Positions 32,560 through 39,606 of a DNA stretch of 39,606 bases are shown piece by piece. The DNA is from Tenuifilum sp040752515. GTDB lineage: Bacteria > Bacteroidota > Bacteroidia > Bacteroidales > Tenuifilaceae. Below the pieces are notes generated by a model, which made no database searches, was not told where the DNA came from, and was given only the letters and a program-made list of their open reading frames with translations. Each line of letters opens with the position of its first letter. Within the stretch, counting starts at the first letter, position 1. The DNA lies in assembly GCA_040752515.1 (NCBI GenBank), contig JBFMGQ010000030.1, positions 1 to 39,606 of the forward strand, read 5' to 3'. Made by a program: the position numbers and the translations under genes.

Positions 32560-33132
32560 ATGGATAGCGTCATTTATTTCATAAAATCGACCCTGGCAAA
32601 TGAGATTGCAGCGAGTGGTTTTCCCCTTATATATAAGGGTGAGATGAACCACCAAATCATGCGATCATTTGCCTTTATGGCAAATAGGAAGATTGCTGAA
32701 ATGAATGTACCTACCGCAACCCGTAAACGGGTTTTCCACATTATGATCGAATGCCTGCAAAACATCACCAAACACTCCGACGATTACGATGAGAAGGAGA
32801 AACAAATTGGTAACGGCTTGTTTGTGGTGGGCAAAGAGCGCGACAGTTTTTACATTGTAACCGGCAACCTGGTTCGGAACGATAAGGTTCACATTCTGGA
32901 GCAACGACTCGAAAAGCTCAACAATGCCAGCCCTACCCAACTAAAGGAGATGTTCATGCAGCAGATGGTTGAAGGTGAACTCAACGAGAAAGGCGGTGCC
33001 GGCTTGGGGTTAATTGATATAGCCCGCAAATCAAAGCGAAAGCTTTACTACCATTTCGTTCCATACGAGAACAACCGCCACTTCTTCATCCTTGCTGTTA
33101 CTATTCCCATATCAGCCGAAGAGGATGATTAA
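32560..33132 (+). CDS. SiaB-like protein kinase (DUF6272, HATPase-type)
   Basis: A 190-residue cytosolic protein. The N-box-like helix IECLQNITKHS is at about 63-73, and a glycine-rich ATP lid, GGAGLGLIDIARKS, at about 145-158, as in anti-sigma-factor-type histidine-kinase-like ATPases. The layout matches SiaB, which in Pseudomonas phosphorylates SiaC and is opposed by the PP2C-type phosphatase SiaA. A SpoIIE-type phosphatase is encoded two genes downstream, but no SiaC (DUF1987) gene is present between them. The link to that phosphatase is inference from proximity and known pairing. Confidence 0.85.
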   Translation: MDSVIYFIKSTLANEIAASGFPLIYKGEMNHQIMRSFAFMANRKIAEMNVPTATRKRVFHIMIECLQNITKHSDDYDEKEKQIGNGLFVVGKERDSFYIVTGNLVRNDKVHILEQRLEKLNNASPTQLKEMFMQQMVEGELNEKGGAGLGLIDIARKSKRKLYYHFVPYENNRHFFILAVTIPISAEEDD

Positions 33133-33170
33133 TAAATTTTTCAGCTTACTTTTTCCGAAAAGGTATAGAA

Positions 33171-33204
33171 TTTGTATAAAATCATTTGATTTATTCTAAC
33201 TTTG
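33171..33204 (+). promoter_or_regulatory. Strong promoter of the YD-repeat-like gene
   Basis: TTTG at 33171-33174 (-33) and TAACTTTG at 33197-33204 (-7) are 22 nt apart, both perfect matches to the Bacteroidota consensus. The transcript would begin about 25 nt before the ATG at 33236. Confidence 0.65.
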
Positions 33205-33235
33205 TAGTTAAAGTATACAAGTAAACTGTTCTTAC

Positions 33236-34219
33236 ATGAAAGCTTTTAGTATTCTTTTGTTCCTTGTTGGTTTATCGTTTGAAACCCTTTCGGCTCAAAC
33301 GATATCGGAGCTTATGAGCAAGGAAAAAATTGCTCAGAATAAAATTGAGACTATAACCCAATACACACACCGTATGCAAAACGACAAGGTTGACAGCAAG
33401 GGCTATAAGTCAGTTGAAACTATATACGATAAGAACGGCAATGTTATTGAGGTGGTTAACTATAAACCTAACGGAGTAGTTGCCTCACGCCACTTGTATA
33501 AGTACGATGATAAGGATAGAAAAATCGAGTACCAGCAGTTTCAGGATCTCCCAAGTAAAGGTTTTGGACTGGCTTTCCGGCAGGCTTTTACCTACGACTC
33601 AAAAGGGAATAAGTTAACTGAGATTGGTTACGATGGGCGAACTACTTACCGCATTGCATACTCATACACTCCTGACGGAAAACAAAAGGATATTACTAAG
33701 TACTCAGCAAGCAACTCTATTGATGAAAAATGGATATTCGAAAATTCTGATAGTAAGGTGAAAATTTCGATTTTCAAACCTGCTGAAACCCTGAACAAAA
33801 TAATTGAGCGAACCATAGATGCCCAGGGACGTGTAATTGATGAGAAGAATATAACGCCCGCCGGTAAAGAGTTAGGCCGTACTTCATTTAAGTATGGTAC
33901 GGGAGACGTGCTCCTGGCTAAATCAGAGTTTTATGGAGGTGAACTACGTGCTACTTACGATTACATATACGATGATAGGAATCAGCTGGTTGAGGTTTAC
34001 CTGACTAAACCCGGAGCAAATAAAATTCTATACAGTTCCTATAAGTACGATAAGAGTGGAAACCTTTTGGAAGAGAAATGGTACGAGGATGGCGCATCGG
34101 ACTATTCGCGCCGAAACTATAAAATTGACAGCAAGGGGAATATTGACGAGGTTGATGCTTTCTACTCCGATTATAATTACCGGGTTGTTTACCGGTATTC
34201 ATATAAATTCTCCAAATAA
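33236..34219 (+). CDS. Secreted protein with YD/RHS-like repeats
   Basis: A 327-residue protein with a signal peptide ending TLSAQ. The body is built from degenerate 20-25-residue repeats of the YD type, such as YDKNGNVIEVVNYKPNG, YDSKGNKLTEIGYDG, YDDRNQLVEVYLTKPG and YDKSGNLLEEKWYEDG. These would form a beta-sheet shell or antiparallel sheet. No toxin, metalloprotease or T9SS sorting domain is seen. It has its own promoter and terminator, so it is expressed separately from the kinase and phosphatase genes on either side. The function is unknown. Confidence 0.8.
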   Translation: MKAFSILLFLVGLSFETLSAQTISELMSKEKIAQNKIETITQYTHRMQNDKVDSKGYKSVETIYDKNGNVIEVVNYKPNGVVASRHLYKYDDKDRKIEYQQFQDLPSKGFGLAFRQAFTYDSKGNKLTEIGYDGRTTYRIAYSYTPDGKQKDITKYSASNSIDEKWIFENSDSKVKISIFKPAETLNKIIERTIDAQGRVIDEKNITPAGKELGRTSFKYGTGDVLLAKSEFYGGELRATYDYIYDDRNQLVEVYLTKPGANKILYSSYKYDKSGNLLEEKWYEDGASDYSRRNYKIDSKGNIDEVDAFYSDYNYRVVYRYSYKFSK

Positions 34220-34241
34220 TTCCGATCAGTTAAAATGGTAT

Positions 34242-34267
34242 AAGGGTCAAAAAAGACCCTTTTTTTG
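34242..34267 (+). terminator. Intrinsic terminator of the YD-repeat-like gene
   Basis: A 7-bp stem AAGGGTC (34242-34248) with GACCCTT (34255-34261) has a 6-nt A loop and is followed by a run of five T. Confidence 0.85.
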
Positions 34268-34299
34268 TTTGCATCAAATCTAATAAAATGATAAATTGC
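34268..34299 (+). promoter_or_regulatory. Candidate promoter of the sensor-phosphatase gene
   Basis: TTTG at 34268-34271 lies 20 nt before TAAATTGC at 34292-34299, a near match to TAnnTTTG. It directly follows the terminator, and the predicted start is about 18 nt before the GTG start codon. Confidence 0.35.
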
Positions 34300-34323
34300 T
34301 GATGATTTTAAACCCAAGGGGCT

Positions 34324-37300
34324 GTGAGGTATTATTCTAAACTCTTTCTGCTTTTTGCTTTAACCCTTACAAGCAATAGCCTTTTTGCACAGGAAATTGG
34401 TCGTTATCCACTGGTCAACTTCCATCATCGGCAGTATAATGGTCATTCCCAGAGCTGGGCAATTACGCAGGACAAAAGGGGAATGATCTATGTTGCCAAT
34501 AATATTGGCGTAATAGAATTTGATGGTTTCGATTGGCGGCACATTTCCATAAACAACGCCCTTGCCCGATGCCTTGGTACCGATTCGAATGGCAGAGTAT
34601 GGGTGGGGGGACAGGATGAGGTTGGCTACCTCGCTGCCGATTCCACCAACTCCCTTAAATTCTATTCCCTTACTAAGCTATTACCCGAGCGTTTTGCTAA
34701 ACCTGGACTTATTAGGCAGATTTACCCTACCGATGATGCCGTTTACTTCTCAACATTTCAAACCTTATTTAGAATTAACAAGGACTTAACCGTTAAATAC
34801 TGGGAGCCTAAAACCCAATTTCATCGATCCTACTTTGTAGATAACATAATTTTTATAAACCAGCGCGATTATGGTTTAACCTACCTGTATAACGATTCCT
34901 TGATCAAAGTGCCAGGCTGTGAGATTCTTGGAACGCAGCTGGTTTATACCATTCTTCCATACAATTATCGCTATCTACTGGTTGGAACCCAAACCAACGG
35001 GTTTTACCTGCTCGATAAACAGGCTTTAACCACTCAATCGTTACCATCCGATTTTAAATCCCTGTTGCCATTCAAAACATCGAATGACGATTTCTTTGTC
35101 ACTAATAGGATTTACTCAGGAGTAATGCTTGCCGAGGGGCTATGGGCAATTGGCACCTACTCCGGTGGTGTTGCTATTATCAACAGCAACGGCCAAATTG
35201 TGAGAACTATAAGCAAGGAAACCGGATTGCAGGACAATACCGCTTGGTATTTATATGCCGATAACTCCCAAAATATTTGGATGGCGCTTAACAATGGCAT
35301 ATCATATTCACCATTCCATTCGCAGCTTACCAGCTGGACTGAACAGGACGGAATAAGCGGAGTTGTGCAATCGGCAGTAAATTTTAAGGGAACCATTTAC
35401 TACTCCTCCAATACCGGTGTGCATTACAAGACAAACTCGCATTTTGAAAAGGTTAATGGAATTAACGATTTATCTTGGGGTTTATTTATTTATTCCGACG
35501 AAAGCGGACGGGAGCATTTGCTATCCGGAACTTCAAGCGGAATTTATAGGATTGATGGGAAAACAGCAACACCAATAACTCATAGTAAGGTTAATGCATA
35601 CTCATTTATTAAATCCAAGATTTATCCGGGAATAATTTACGTTGGCCTTTATGATGGGGTAGGAGTTATTCAGGAAAACAAGGGAAAGTTCTCATTCCTT
35701 GGCTATTTACTAAAATCTACTGCTGAGGTTTACAAAGTTGCCGAGGATAAAAATGGTGACATTTGGTTTACTCAACGATACAAGGGTATTGGATTTCTGG
35801 ATATCATCAATCCCTATGAGTTAATTGCAGAAAAGTATAAAGGGTACACCTTGCCATTCCAGCCAAAATGCGACGATATTGCTGTTAATTACATTAACGG
35901 TGTTGTTTTAGCCAGTTCCGAAGGTGGCCTTTCGAGGTACGATAAGGATACCGACTCGTTTGTACCCGAAACCATGTTGGGGACTCAGTACGCAAATGGT
36001 ACTGTTGGGCTAAGAATCCTAACTTGCGATAGGAATAGCGATATTTGGTTTGAAACCTATAGGTTTGCAGCCAACCGTAGGCTGGAAAGGGCATCGAAAT
36101 ACGCCGATAATTCCTACAGGCGATCCCCTGCTCAGTTTACGCTGATACCCGAGACTATTTTTTTTGATGTACACACCGATTCCAATAATGTAACCTGGAT
36201 TTCATCAACCGATGGGCTGTTCCGTTTTGATGCCAACGAGCCGTTTACCGGCAACCAGATTCCAAGGGTATTCATCAGACAGGTGATATCAAAGAAGAAA
36301 GGTACGGTTTACGGCGGGTGTCCATTTGATAGCAGTGCCTTGCAGCCTTTTGTGGACCTAAAAGCCTCCCAAATCCAAGAATCCTTGCTTTTACCAGCCA
36401 GGGCAAATGACCTGATCATATCCTTTTCGTCGCCGTATTTTCAACCAAACCATCAACTCCTGTTTTCATACAAACTTGATGGTTATGATGAGGATTGGAA
36501 CTCATGGACAAGTGGCCGGTTCAAGGAGTATACCAATCTTAAGCCTGGTAATTACCGGTTTATGGTAAAATCAAAAACCCTTCAGGATACCGAAAGCCCT
36601 ATTGAGTATTTTGATTTCACTATCGACCATCCATTCTACCTCAAATGGTATGCATTCATTCTTTACCTTATATTAGTTGGGTTGCTGATATTTGTAATTG
36701 TTAGGGTTAACACAAGAATTTTAAGGGTCTCCAATATTAAGCTGCAACAGTTGGTTGATGAGCGAACCAAGGAGTTAAAGGAATCGGAACGTGCACTTAC
36801 TGAAAAAAATATTCTGCTGCAACATCAGAAGGAAGAAATTCTCTCGCAACGCGATGAGCTGGAGGAGCGTAACCGTCATATTAACGACAGCATTCAGTAT
36901 GCAAAGACCATCCAGCAGGCCATTTTGCCCGATTTGGATACGGTGTTTGCAAATGATTTTGAGCACTTTCTCATTTACCTTCCCAAAGAGATGGTATCCG
37001 GTGATTTTTACTGGGTTGCACAGGCCGGACCCAAGGGAAAACCAAACGATAAGCTCTTTGTAGCTGTTGTGGACTGTACGGGGCATGGTGTTCCTGGGGC
37101 ATTCATGTCGTTAATAGGCAGTCGGTTGTTAAGTGAAATTGTTGTGGAACGGAAAAACCACAACCCGGCAGCCATTCTTACTGAACTAAACGATGAGGTA
37201 AACAAGGCCCTGCGGCAGGATGTGAGCGAAAGCTTCGATGGCATGGATGTAGCCCTTTGTCTTATTGAGCGCAAATCGGACGATGCATACGTGGTAACCT

Positions 37301-37659
37301 TTGCGGGTGCTAATCGCCCGCTATTTTACTGCCATAAGGGCGATAATACCATGCAAACCCTCAAGGGTAATCGAAAATCGATTGGTAGCGTGCTACCCGA
37401 TGTGGATCAGGAATTCTCTAACTGGCGTATATCAATGCATCCTGGCGATATCCTGGTAATGGCTACCGATGGTATAACCGATCAGAATAATACCCTACGA
37501 AAGAAATACACCACCTGTCGTTTTCATACATCGATAATTACAGCACTCGGTAAACCCATGCAGCAAATGCAAAGCATTATTCTGAATGAATTTCTGAATT
37601 TTAAAGGCGAAGAACCCCAACGTGACGATATAACCGTGCTGGGAATAAGGCTTAAGTAG
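34324..37659 (+). CDS. Periplasmic propeller sensor with cytoplasmic SpoIIE-type (PPM) phosphatase
   Basis: A 1111-residue membrane sensor starting at GTG. The signal sequence ends LFAQE. A large periplasmic region of two-component-regulator-propeller repeats follows (for example SQSWAITQDKRGMIYVANN and DNTAWYLYADNSQNIWMAL), then a Y_Y_Y domain (about 690-770: LLFSYKLDGYDEDWNSW, LKPGNYRFMVKS). A transmembrane helix is at about 774-796 and a coiled coil at about 805-855. The linker HINDSIQYAKTIQQAILP leads to a SpoIIE phosphatase from about 870. Metal-binding acids are in GDFYW (Asp893), VDCTGHGVPGAF (Asp917), ATDGITD and QRDDITVLGI. It has no histidine kinase domain. It should dephosphorylate a partner protein in response to a periplasmic signal, plausibly the target of the SiaB-like kinase upstream. 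Confidence 0.92.
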   Translation: MRYYSKLFLLFALTLTSNSLFAQEIGRYPLVNFHHRQYNGHSQSWAITQDKRGMIYVANNIGVIEFDGFDWRHISINNALARCLGTDSNGRVWVGGQDEVGYLAADSTNSLKFYSLTKLLPERFAKPGLIRQIYPTDDAVYFSTFQTLFRINKDLTVKYWEPKTQFHRSYFVDNIIFINQRDYGLTYLYNDSLIKVPGCEILGTQLVYTILPYNYRYLLVGTQTNGFYLLDKQALTTQSLPSDFKSLLPFKTSNDDFFVTNRIYSGVMLAEGLWAIGTYSGGVAIINSNGQIVRTISKETGLQDNTAWYLYADNSQNIWMALNNGISYSPFHSQLTSWTEQDGISGVVQSAVNFKGTIYYSSNTGVHYKTNSHFEKVNGINDLSWGLFIYSDESGREHLLSGTSSGIYRIDGKTATPITHSKVNAYSFIKSKIYPGIIYVGLYDGVGVIQENKGKFSFLGYLLKSTAEVYKVAEDKNGDIWFTQRYKGIGFLDIINPYELIAEKYKGYTLPFQPKCDDIAVNYINGVVLASSEGGLSRYDKDTDSFVPETMLGTQYANGTVGLRILTCDRNSDIWFETYRFAANRRLERASKYADNSYRRSPAQFTLIPETIFFDVHTDSNNVTWISSTDGLFRFDANEPFTGNQIPRVFIRQVISKKKGTVYGGCPFDSSALQPFVDLKASQIQESLLLPARANDLIISFSSPYFQPNHQLLFSYKLDGYDEDWNSWTSGRFKEYTNLKPGNYRFMVKSKTLQDTESPIEYFDFTIDHPFYLKWYAFILYLILVGLLIFVIVRVNTRILRVSNIKLQQLVDERTKELKESERALTEKNILLQHQKEEILSQRDELEERNRHINDSIQYAKTIQQAILPDLDTVFANDFEHFLIYLPKEMVSGDFYWVAQAGPKGKPNDKLFVAVVDCTGHGVPGAFMSLIGSRLLSEIVVERKNHNPAAILTELNDEVNKALRQDVSESFDGMDVALCLIERKSDDAYVVTFAGANRPLFYCHKGDNTMQTLKGNRKSIGSVLPDVDQEFSNWRISMHPGDILVMATDGITDQNNTLRKKYTTCRFHTSIITALGKPMQQMQSIILNEFLNFKGEEPQRDDITVLGIRLK

Positions 37660-37681
37660 GGCTTTGGTTTTAAATTGAAGG

Positions 37682-37815
37682 TAACGTTTTTGGGCTTTGC
37701 GTTCGGGCGGGTTTCGGAGCACAAAACTGTTAACCAGCACTGAACTTGAATAGAAGAACAAAGCTCTCCCGCAAGTGCGGGACACCTCAGCCCGCCTGAC
37801 GCAAAACCCGTGTTA
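37682..37815. repeat. attC-like repeat, copy 1 (134 bp)
   Basis: It starts TAACG and ends CGTGTTA, with complementary outer arms (GGGCTTTGCG near the left, CGCAAAACCC near the right) and inner arms (CGGGCGGG with CCCGCC; GGAGC with GCTC). It directly repeats the element at 39480-39606. 37692-37766 matches 39491-39565 with three mismatches in 75 bases, and the last 25 bases are identical. Copy 1 carries an extra small palindrome CCCGCAAGTGCGGG (37768-37781). The inverted outer boxes, bulged stem and variable loop resemble an integron attC site; a MITE-like element is the alternative. It lies 22 bp after the stop of the sensor-phosphatase gene. Confidence 0.75.
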
Positions 37816-37901
37816 TGGGCATGTGCTTCTTTTTGAGTCGTCCAGTTCCTATGTCTATTTTTGTCTTCTATTTGAATATTCATTTTTTTTGTCTTGCTGG
37901 A
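37816..37901. other. Short spacer between the attC-like repeat and the RT stop codon
   Basis: This is 86 bp of AT-rich sequence. A minus-strand frame opening at ATG 37883 runs into the repeat and antisense to the phosphatase gene. It has no independent support. No terminator hairpin other than the repeat itself is seen after the RT gene. Confidence 0.4.
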
Positions 37902-39398
37902 TTAAGAATACAGAAAATCATACTCAACCAATTGTTCCGTTTCTGTTTCGGAGAATGTAGTTTCAATCTTCTCTGTTTTCTCTTCAATGATTATTTCAGT
38001 TTCTTCAACAATCTTCTTAAATTTCGCATTCAGCCAGTCTGAGTTCCAAATAGCTACGTTTTTGTCAATGACTTTTTCACACAACTTTCCATCGTATGGA
38101 ATTGTGTGGTCAATCTTTAATGTCAGTCGTTGAAGCCAAACATTCAAATAATTTGTGTTAGGAAGTTGACTGAATTTATTTTTGATTTTGAATATAATTT
38201 CCTTTTGCTTTTCTAAGTCGTCAATTTTGGTAATGATGAAACTTAGGGAAGCTGCCACTAATTCAAATATTCTTGGATTGTAGTAAGCAAGATTCACTAA
38301 AATGCTTATTAAGACTTCAATATTTTCTAGTTGTTTTCCATCATTAGACTTCTCTTTGGCTTGCAACCACTCCAAAAAATGTTTGGTTTCAGTAAAGAGG
38401 GAACCGGAATTCGGAAATTCTTTTCCCAAAACATAAAGTTGAATAAGCCATTGTTGAACATTTTCTGTTTTACGCTTATTATAAATCCAATGAACCTTAT
38501 CTTGTTTCAAAGAACCTAAAATAAGGTCTTCCGTGGAATGTGTTTTAGACGAATTGATTTTAAAATTTAGTTTCGTTAGAACTTCGGAAAGAACTTTTGC
38601 AATTTCAGAAGATTTTTGAACATTGTTTGTGAAAATACGATAATCGTCACGGTAGCGAATTATTTTATAGTCTGAAATGCCAAGCTTATTTAATTCTTCT
38701 GTCAAGAGTAAATCTCCAAATCCTAATACGATTTCGGCTAAGAAGTCCATAAGGACAGAACCTTGCGGAATTCCATTTGTCTGCCCATATGACATTGATT
38801 GGATATGTTCGTCAATAGCAACACCAATAAGGTTTGGATTATCGCGGTTCTTGGGCTTTTTAGCCTCTTCTATTGTATGAATTGCCCATGGAATGCTATG
38901 TGTATAGATTGAACCATAACAGTCAGCAATATCTAATTGCAATAAATGATTAAATTCTAAAGCAAGAGTTATTGACCTTTGTTCAACTAATTGCCACCAT
39001 GCATAAATCTGGTTTGCATCAGTAACAGGCAAACTATGACATTCAATTTTTTTGTTGGAATGAAGTTCCTTGAATCTCTCTTGTAGAAGTTTCCAATTTT
39101 CTTCTTTAGTAATTTCATGAACCAAGAAAACATAAATGGCTGGATGAATTAATTGAAAAGGTCGCCAGGCATATTTGCCGTCTTTGTTATTATAAAGAAT
39201 ATAATTTACGCCTTCAACATCCTTTGGTTTTAAAGCCGTTGTAGATTCCTTTAAAGTCTTTCCAGAAAGTTCTTTTGAAAGAGTGTCTAATAAGTTCTGA
39301 AAGGAAAAATATTCAGGTAACTCAAATGAACGATAGCTTCTTTCCTTTAAGAAAAATGCTTTTGCTTCTGTATTTGTAAGGTCTAAAACGGTTTTCAC
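37902..39398 (-). CDS. Reverse transcriptase of the Abi/DRT (unknown group) type
   Basis: A 498-residue protein with GTG start; no nearby in-frame ATG exists. The RT core is intact: motif A LQLDIADCYGSIYTH with Asp156, motif B GIPQGSVLMDFLAE with Pro211-Gln212-Gly213, motif C IIRYRDDYRIF with catalytic Asp251-Asp252, and motif D LNFKINSSKTHS. The YRDD box, the SIYTHSIPWA extension of motif A and the absence of maturase, endonuclease or integrase domains point to the single-gene RTs of abortive-infection and defence-associated (UG/DRT) groups, not to group II introns or retrons. The C-terminal ~190 residues are helical and Lys/Glu-rich, ending in an acidic tail. The gene is visibly AT-richer than its neighbours and lies between two attC-like repeats, so it looks horizontally acquired. 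Exact DRT class not assigned. Confidence 0.85.
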   Translation of the reverse strand: MKTVLDLTNTEAKAFFLKERSYRSFELPEYFSFQNLLDTLSKELSGKTLKESTTALKPKDVEGVNYILYNNKDGKYAWRPFQLIHPAIYVFLVHEITKEENWKLLQERFKELHSNKKIECHSLPVTDANQIYAWWQLVEQRSITLALEFNHLLQLDIADCYGSIYTHSIPWAIHTIEEAKKPKNRDNPNLIGVAIDEHIQSMSYGQTNGIPQGSVLMDFLAEIVLGFGDLLLTEELNKLGISDYKIIRYRDDYRIFTNNVQKSSEIAKVLSEVLTKLNFKINSSKTHSTEDLILGSLKQDKVHWIYNKRKTENVQQWLIQLYVLGKEFPNSGSLFTETKHFLEWLQAKEKSNDGKQLENIEVLISILVNLAYYNPRIFELVAASLSFIITKIDDLEKQKEIIFKIKNKFSQLPNTNYLNVWLQRLTLKIDHTIPYDGKLCEKVIDKNVAIWNSDWLNAKFKKIVEETEIIIEEKTEKIETTFSETETEQLVEYDFLYS

Positions 39399-39479
39399 TT
39401 AATTGTCAAAATAATGTCGTTTGTTTAGTTTAATGTCTTACTGTTTTTATTTCTGATCGGTTATCATAGCATTGCCCGC

Positions 39480-39606
39480 TAACGGTTTGCGGGCTTTGCG
39501 TTCGGGCGGGCTTCGGAGCACAAAACTGTCAACCAGCACTGAACTTGAATAGAAGCACAAAGCTCCAAGTTTGCACGTCACCCCGCCTGACGCAAAACCC
39601 GTGTTA
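39480..39606. repeat. attC-like repeat, copy 2 (127 bp, ends at the window edge)
   Basis: It starts TAACG (preceded by GCCCGC) and ends CGTGTTA at the last base of the window. The outer arms are GGTTTGCG/GGGCTTTGCG against CGCAAAACCC, the middle arms CGGGCGGG/CCCCGCC, and the inner arms CTTCGGAGC/GCTCCAAG with one bulged base. It is in the same orientation as copy 1, so the two bracket a segment of about 1.8 kb holding only the RT gene. Further cassettes may follow to the right. Confidence 0.75.

Noticed and set aside
34324..37659. Hybrid two-component system
   Set aside because: The periplasmic part fits, but the cytoplasmic part is a SpoIIE/PPM phosphatase with no HisKA, HATPase or receiver domain.
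37524..37883. Minus-strand frame of 119 codons downstream of the RT gene
   Set aside because: It runs from the RT spacer through the attC-like repeat and then antisense to the phosphatase gene. The repeat part translates to low-information sequence and nothing outside the repeat supports coding.
37902..39398. Retron or group II intron reading of the RT gene
   Set aside because: No intron RNA domains, maturase/HNH domain or msr-msd inverted repeats are visible; the flanking elements are direct repeats with attC-like folding.
37682..39606. Insertion sequence or composite transposon
   Set aside because: No transposase is present and the flanking repeats are about 130 bp, in direct orientation and internally palindromic. 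A MITE origin of the repeats themselves cannot be fully excluded.

Overview
The window is a typical Bacteroidota chromosome segment, most likely from an anaerobic or fermentative member of the Bacteroidales. The evidence is the gene content (B-type succinate dehydrogenase/fumarate reductase, DUF6089-like outer-membrane proteins, a propeller/Y_Y_Y sensor), the conserved uppS-bamA-skp-skp-murI order, near-absence of Shine-Dalgarno sites, and repeated Bacteroidota-type -7 boxes (TAnnTTTG). A HydF maturase implies an [FeFe] hydrogenase elsewhere in the genome. Species cannot be named from this sequence alone.

Layout. 1-900: a DeoR-type repressor. 898-5020 (minus): rsfS-ftsH-DUF2007-cdsA-psd, a tightly coupled envelope and proteostasis operon. 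5141-5281: tRNA-Gly(CCC) with its own -7 box and intrinsic terminator. 5309-9606 (minus): sdhC-sdhA-sdhB followed by a two-domain UspA. 9716-10100 (minus): two tiny lipoprotein genes missed by ordinary ORF calling, both with a Cys-Pro-Ala-Tyr motif, closed by a terminator. 10345-14061: priA converging on hydF. 14182-18029: a secreted DUF4412-like protein converging on a two-gene envelope operon (a tandem-repeat protein with a SPOR-like end, and a beta-barrel protein with TSP3 and EF-hand calcium motifs). 18218-28395 (minus): CBS-nadK, then DUF6089-like barrels-uppS-bamA-skp-skp-murI and a TGS-fused uridine-kinase-like protein; this block covers outer-membrane biogenesis and cell-wall precursor supply. 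28449-32384: pdxJ plus an alpha/beta hydrolase, converging on a PolB-like exonuclease and udk; then manA. 32560-37659 (plus): a SiaB-like kinase, a secreted YD-repeat-like protein, and a 1111-residue periplasmic-sensor/SpoIIE-type phosphatase, suggesting a partner-switching phosphorylation circuit.

The accessory part is the right end (37682-39606). A single AT-rich reverse transcriptase gene, of the kind found in abortive-infection/defence RTs, lies on the minus strand between two directly repeated, internally palindromic elements of about 130 bp. These begin TAACG, end CGTGTTA and can fold into long imperfect hairpins, resembling integron attC sites. The second copy ends exactly at the window edge. 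The most interesting reading is that this is a one-gene mobile cassette carrying a defence-type RT, inserted 22 bp downstream of a chromosomal gene. No integrase is visible, so integron membership is inference.

Several genes were given later ATG starts than the longest possible ORF (sdhC, uspA, priA, hydF, pdxJ, the DUF4412-like and DUF6089-like genes). The reasons are stated in each entry.
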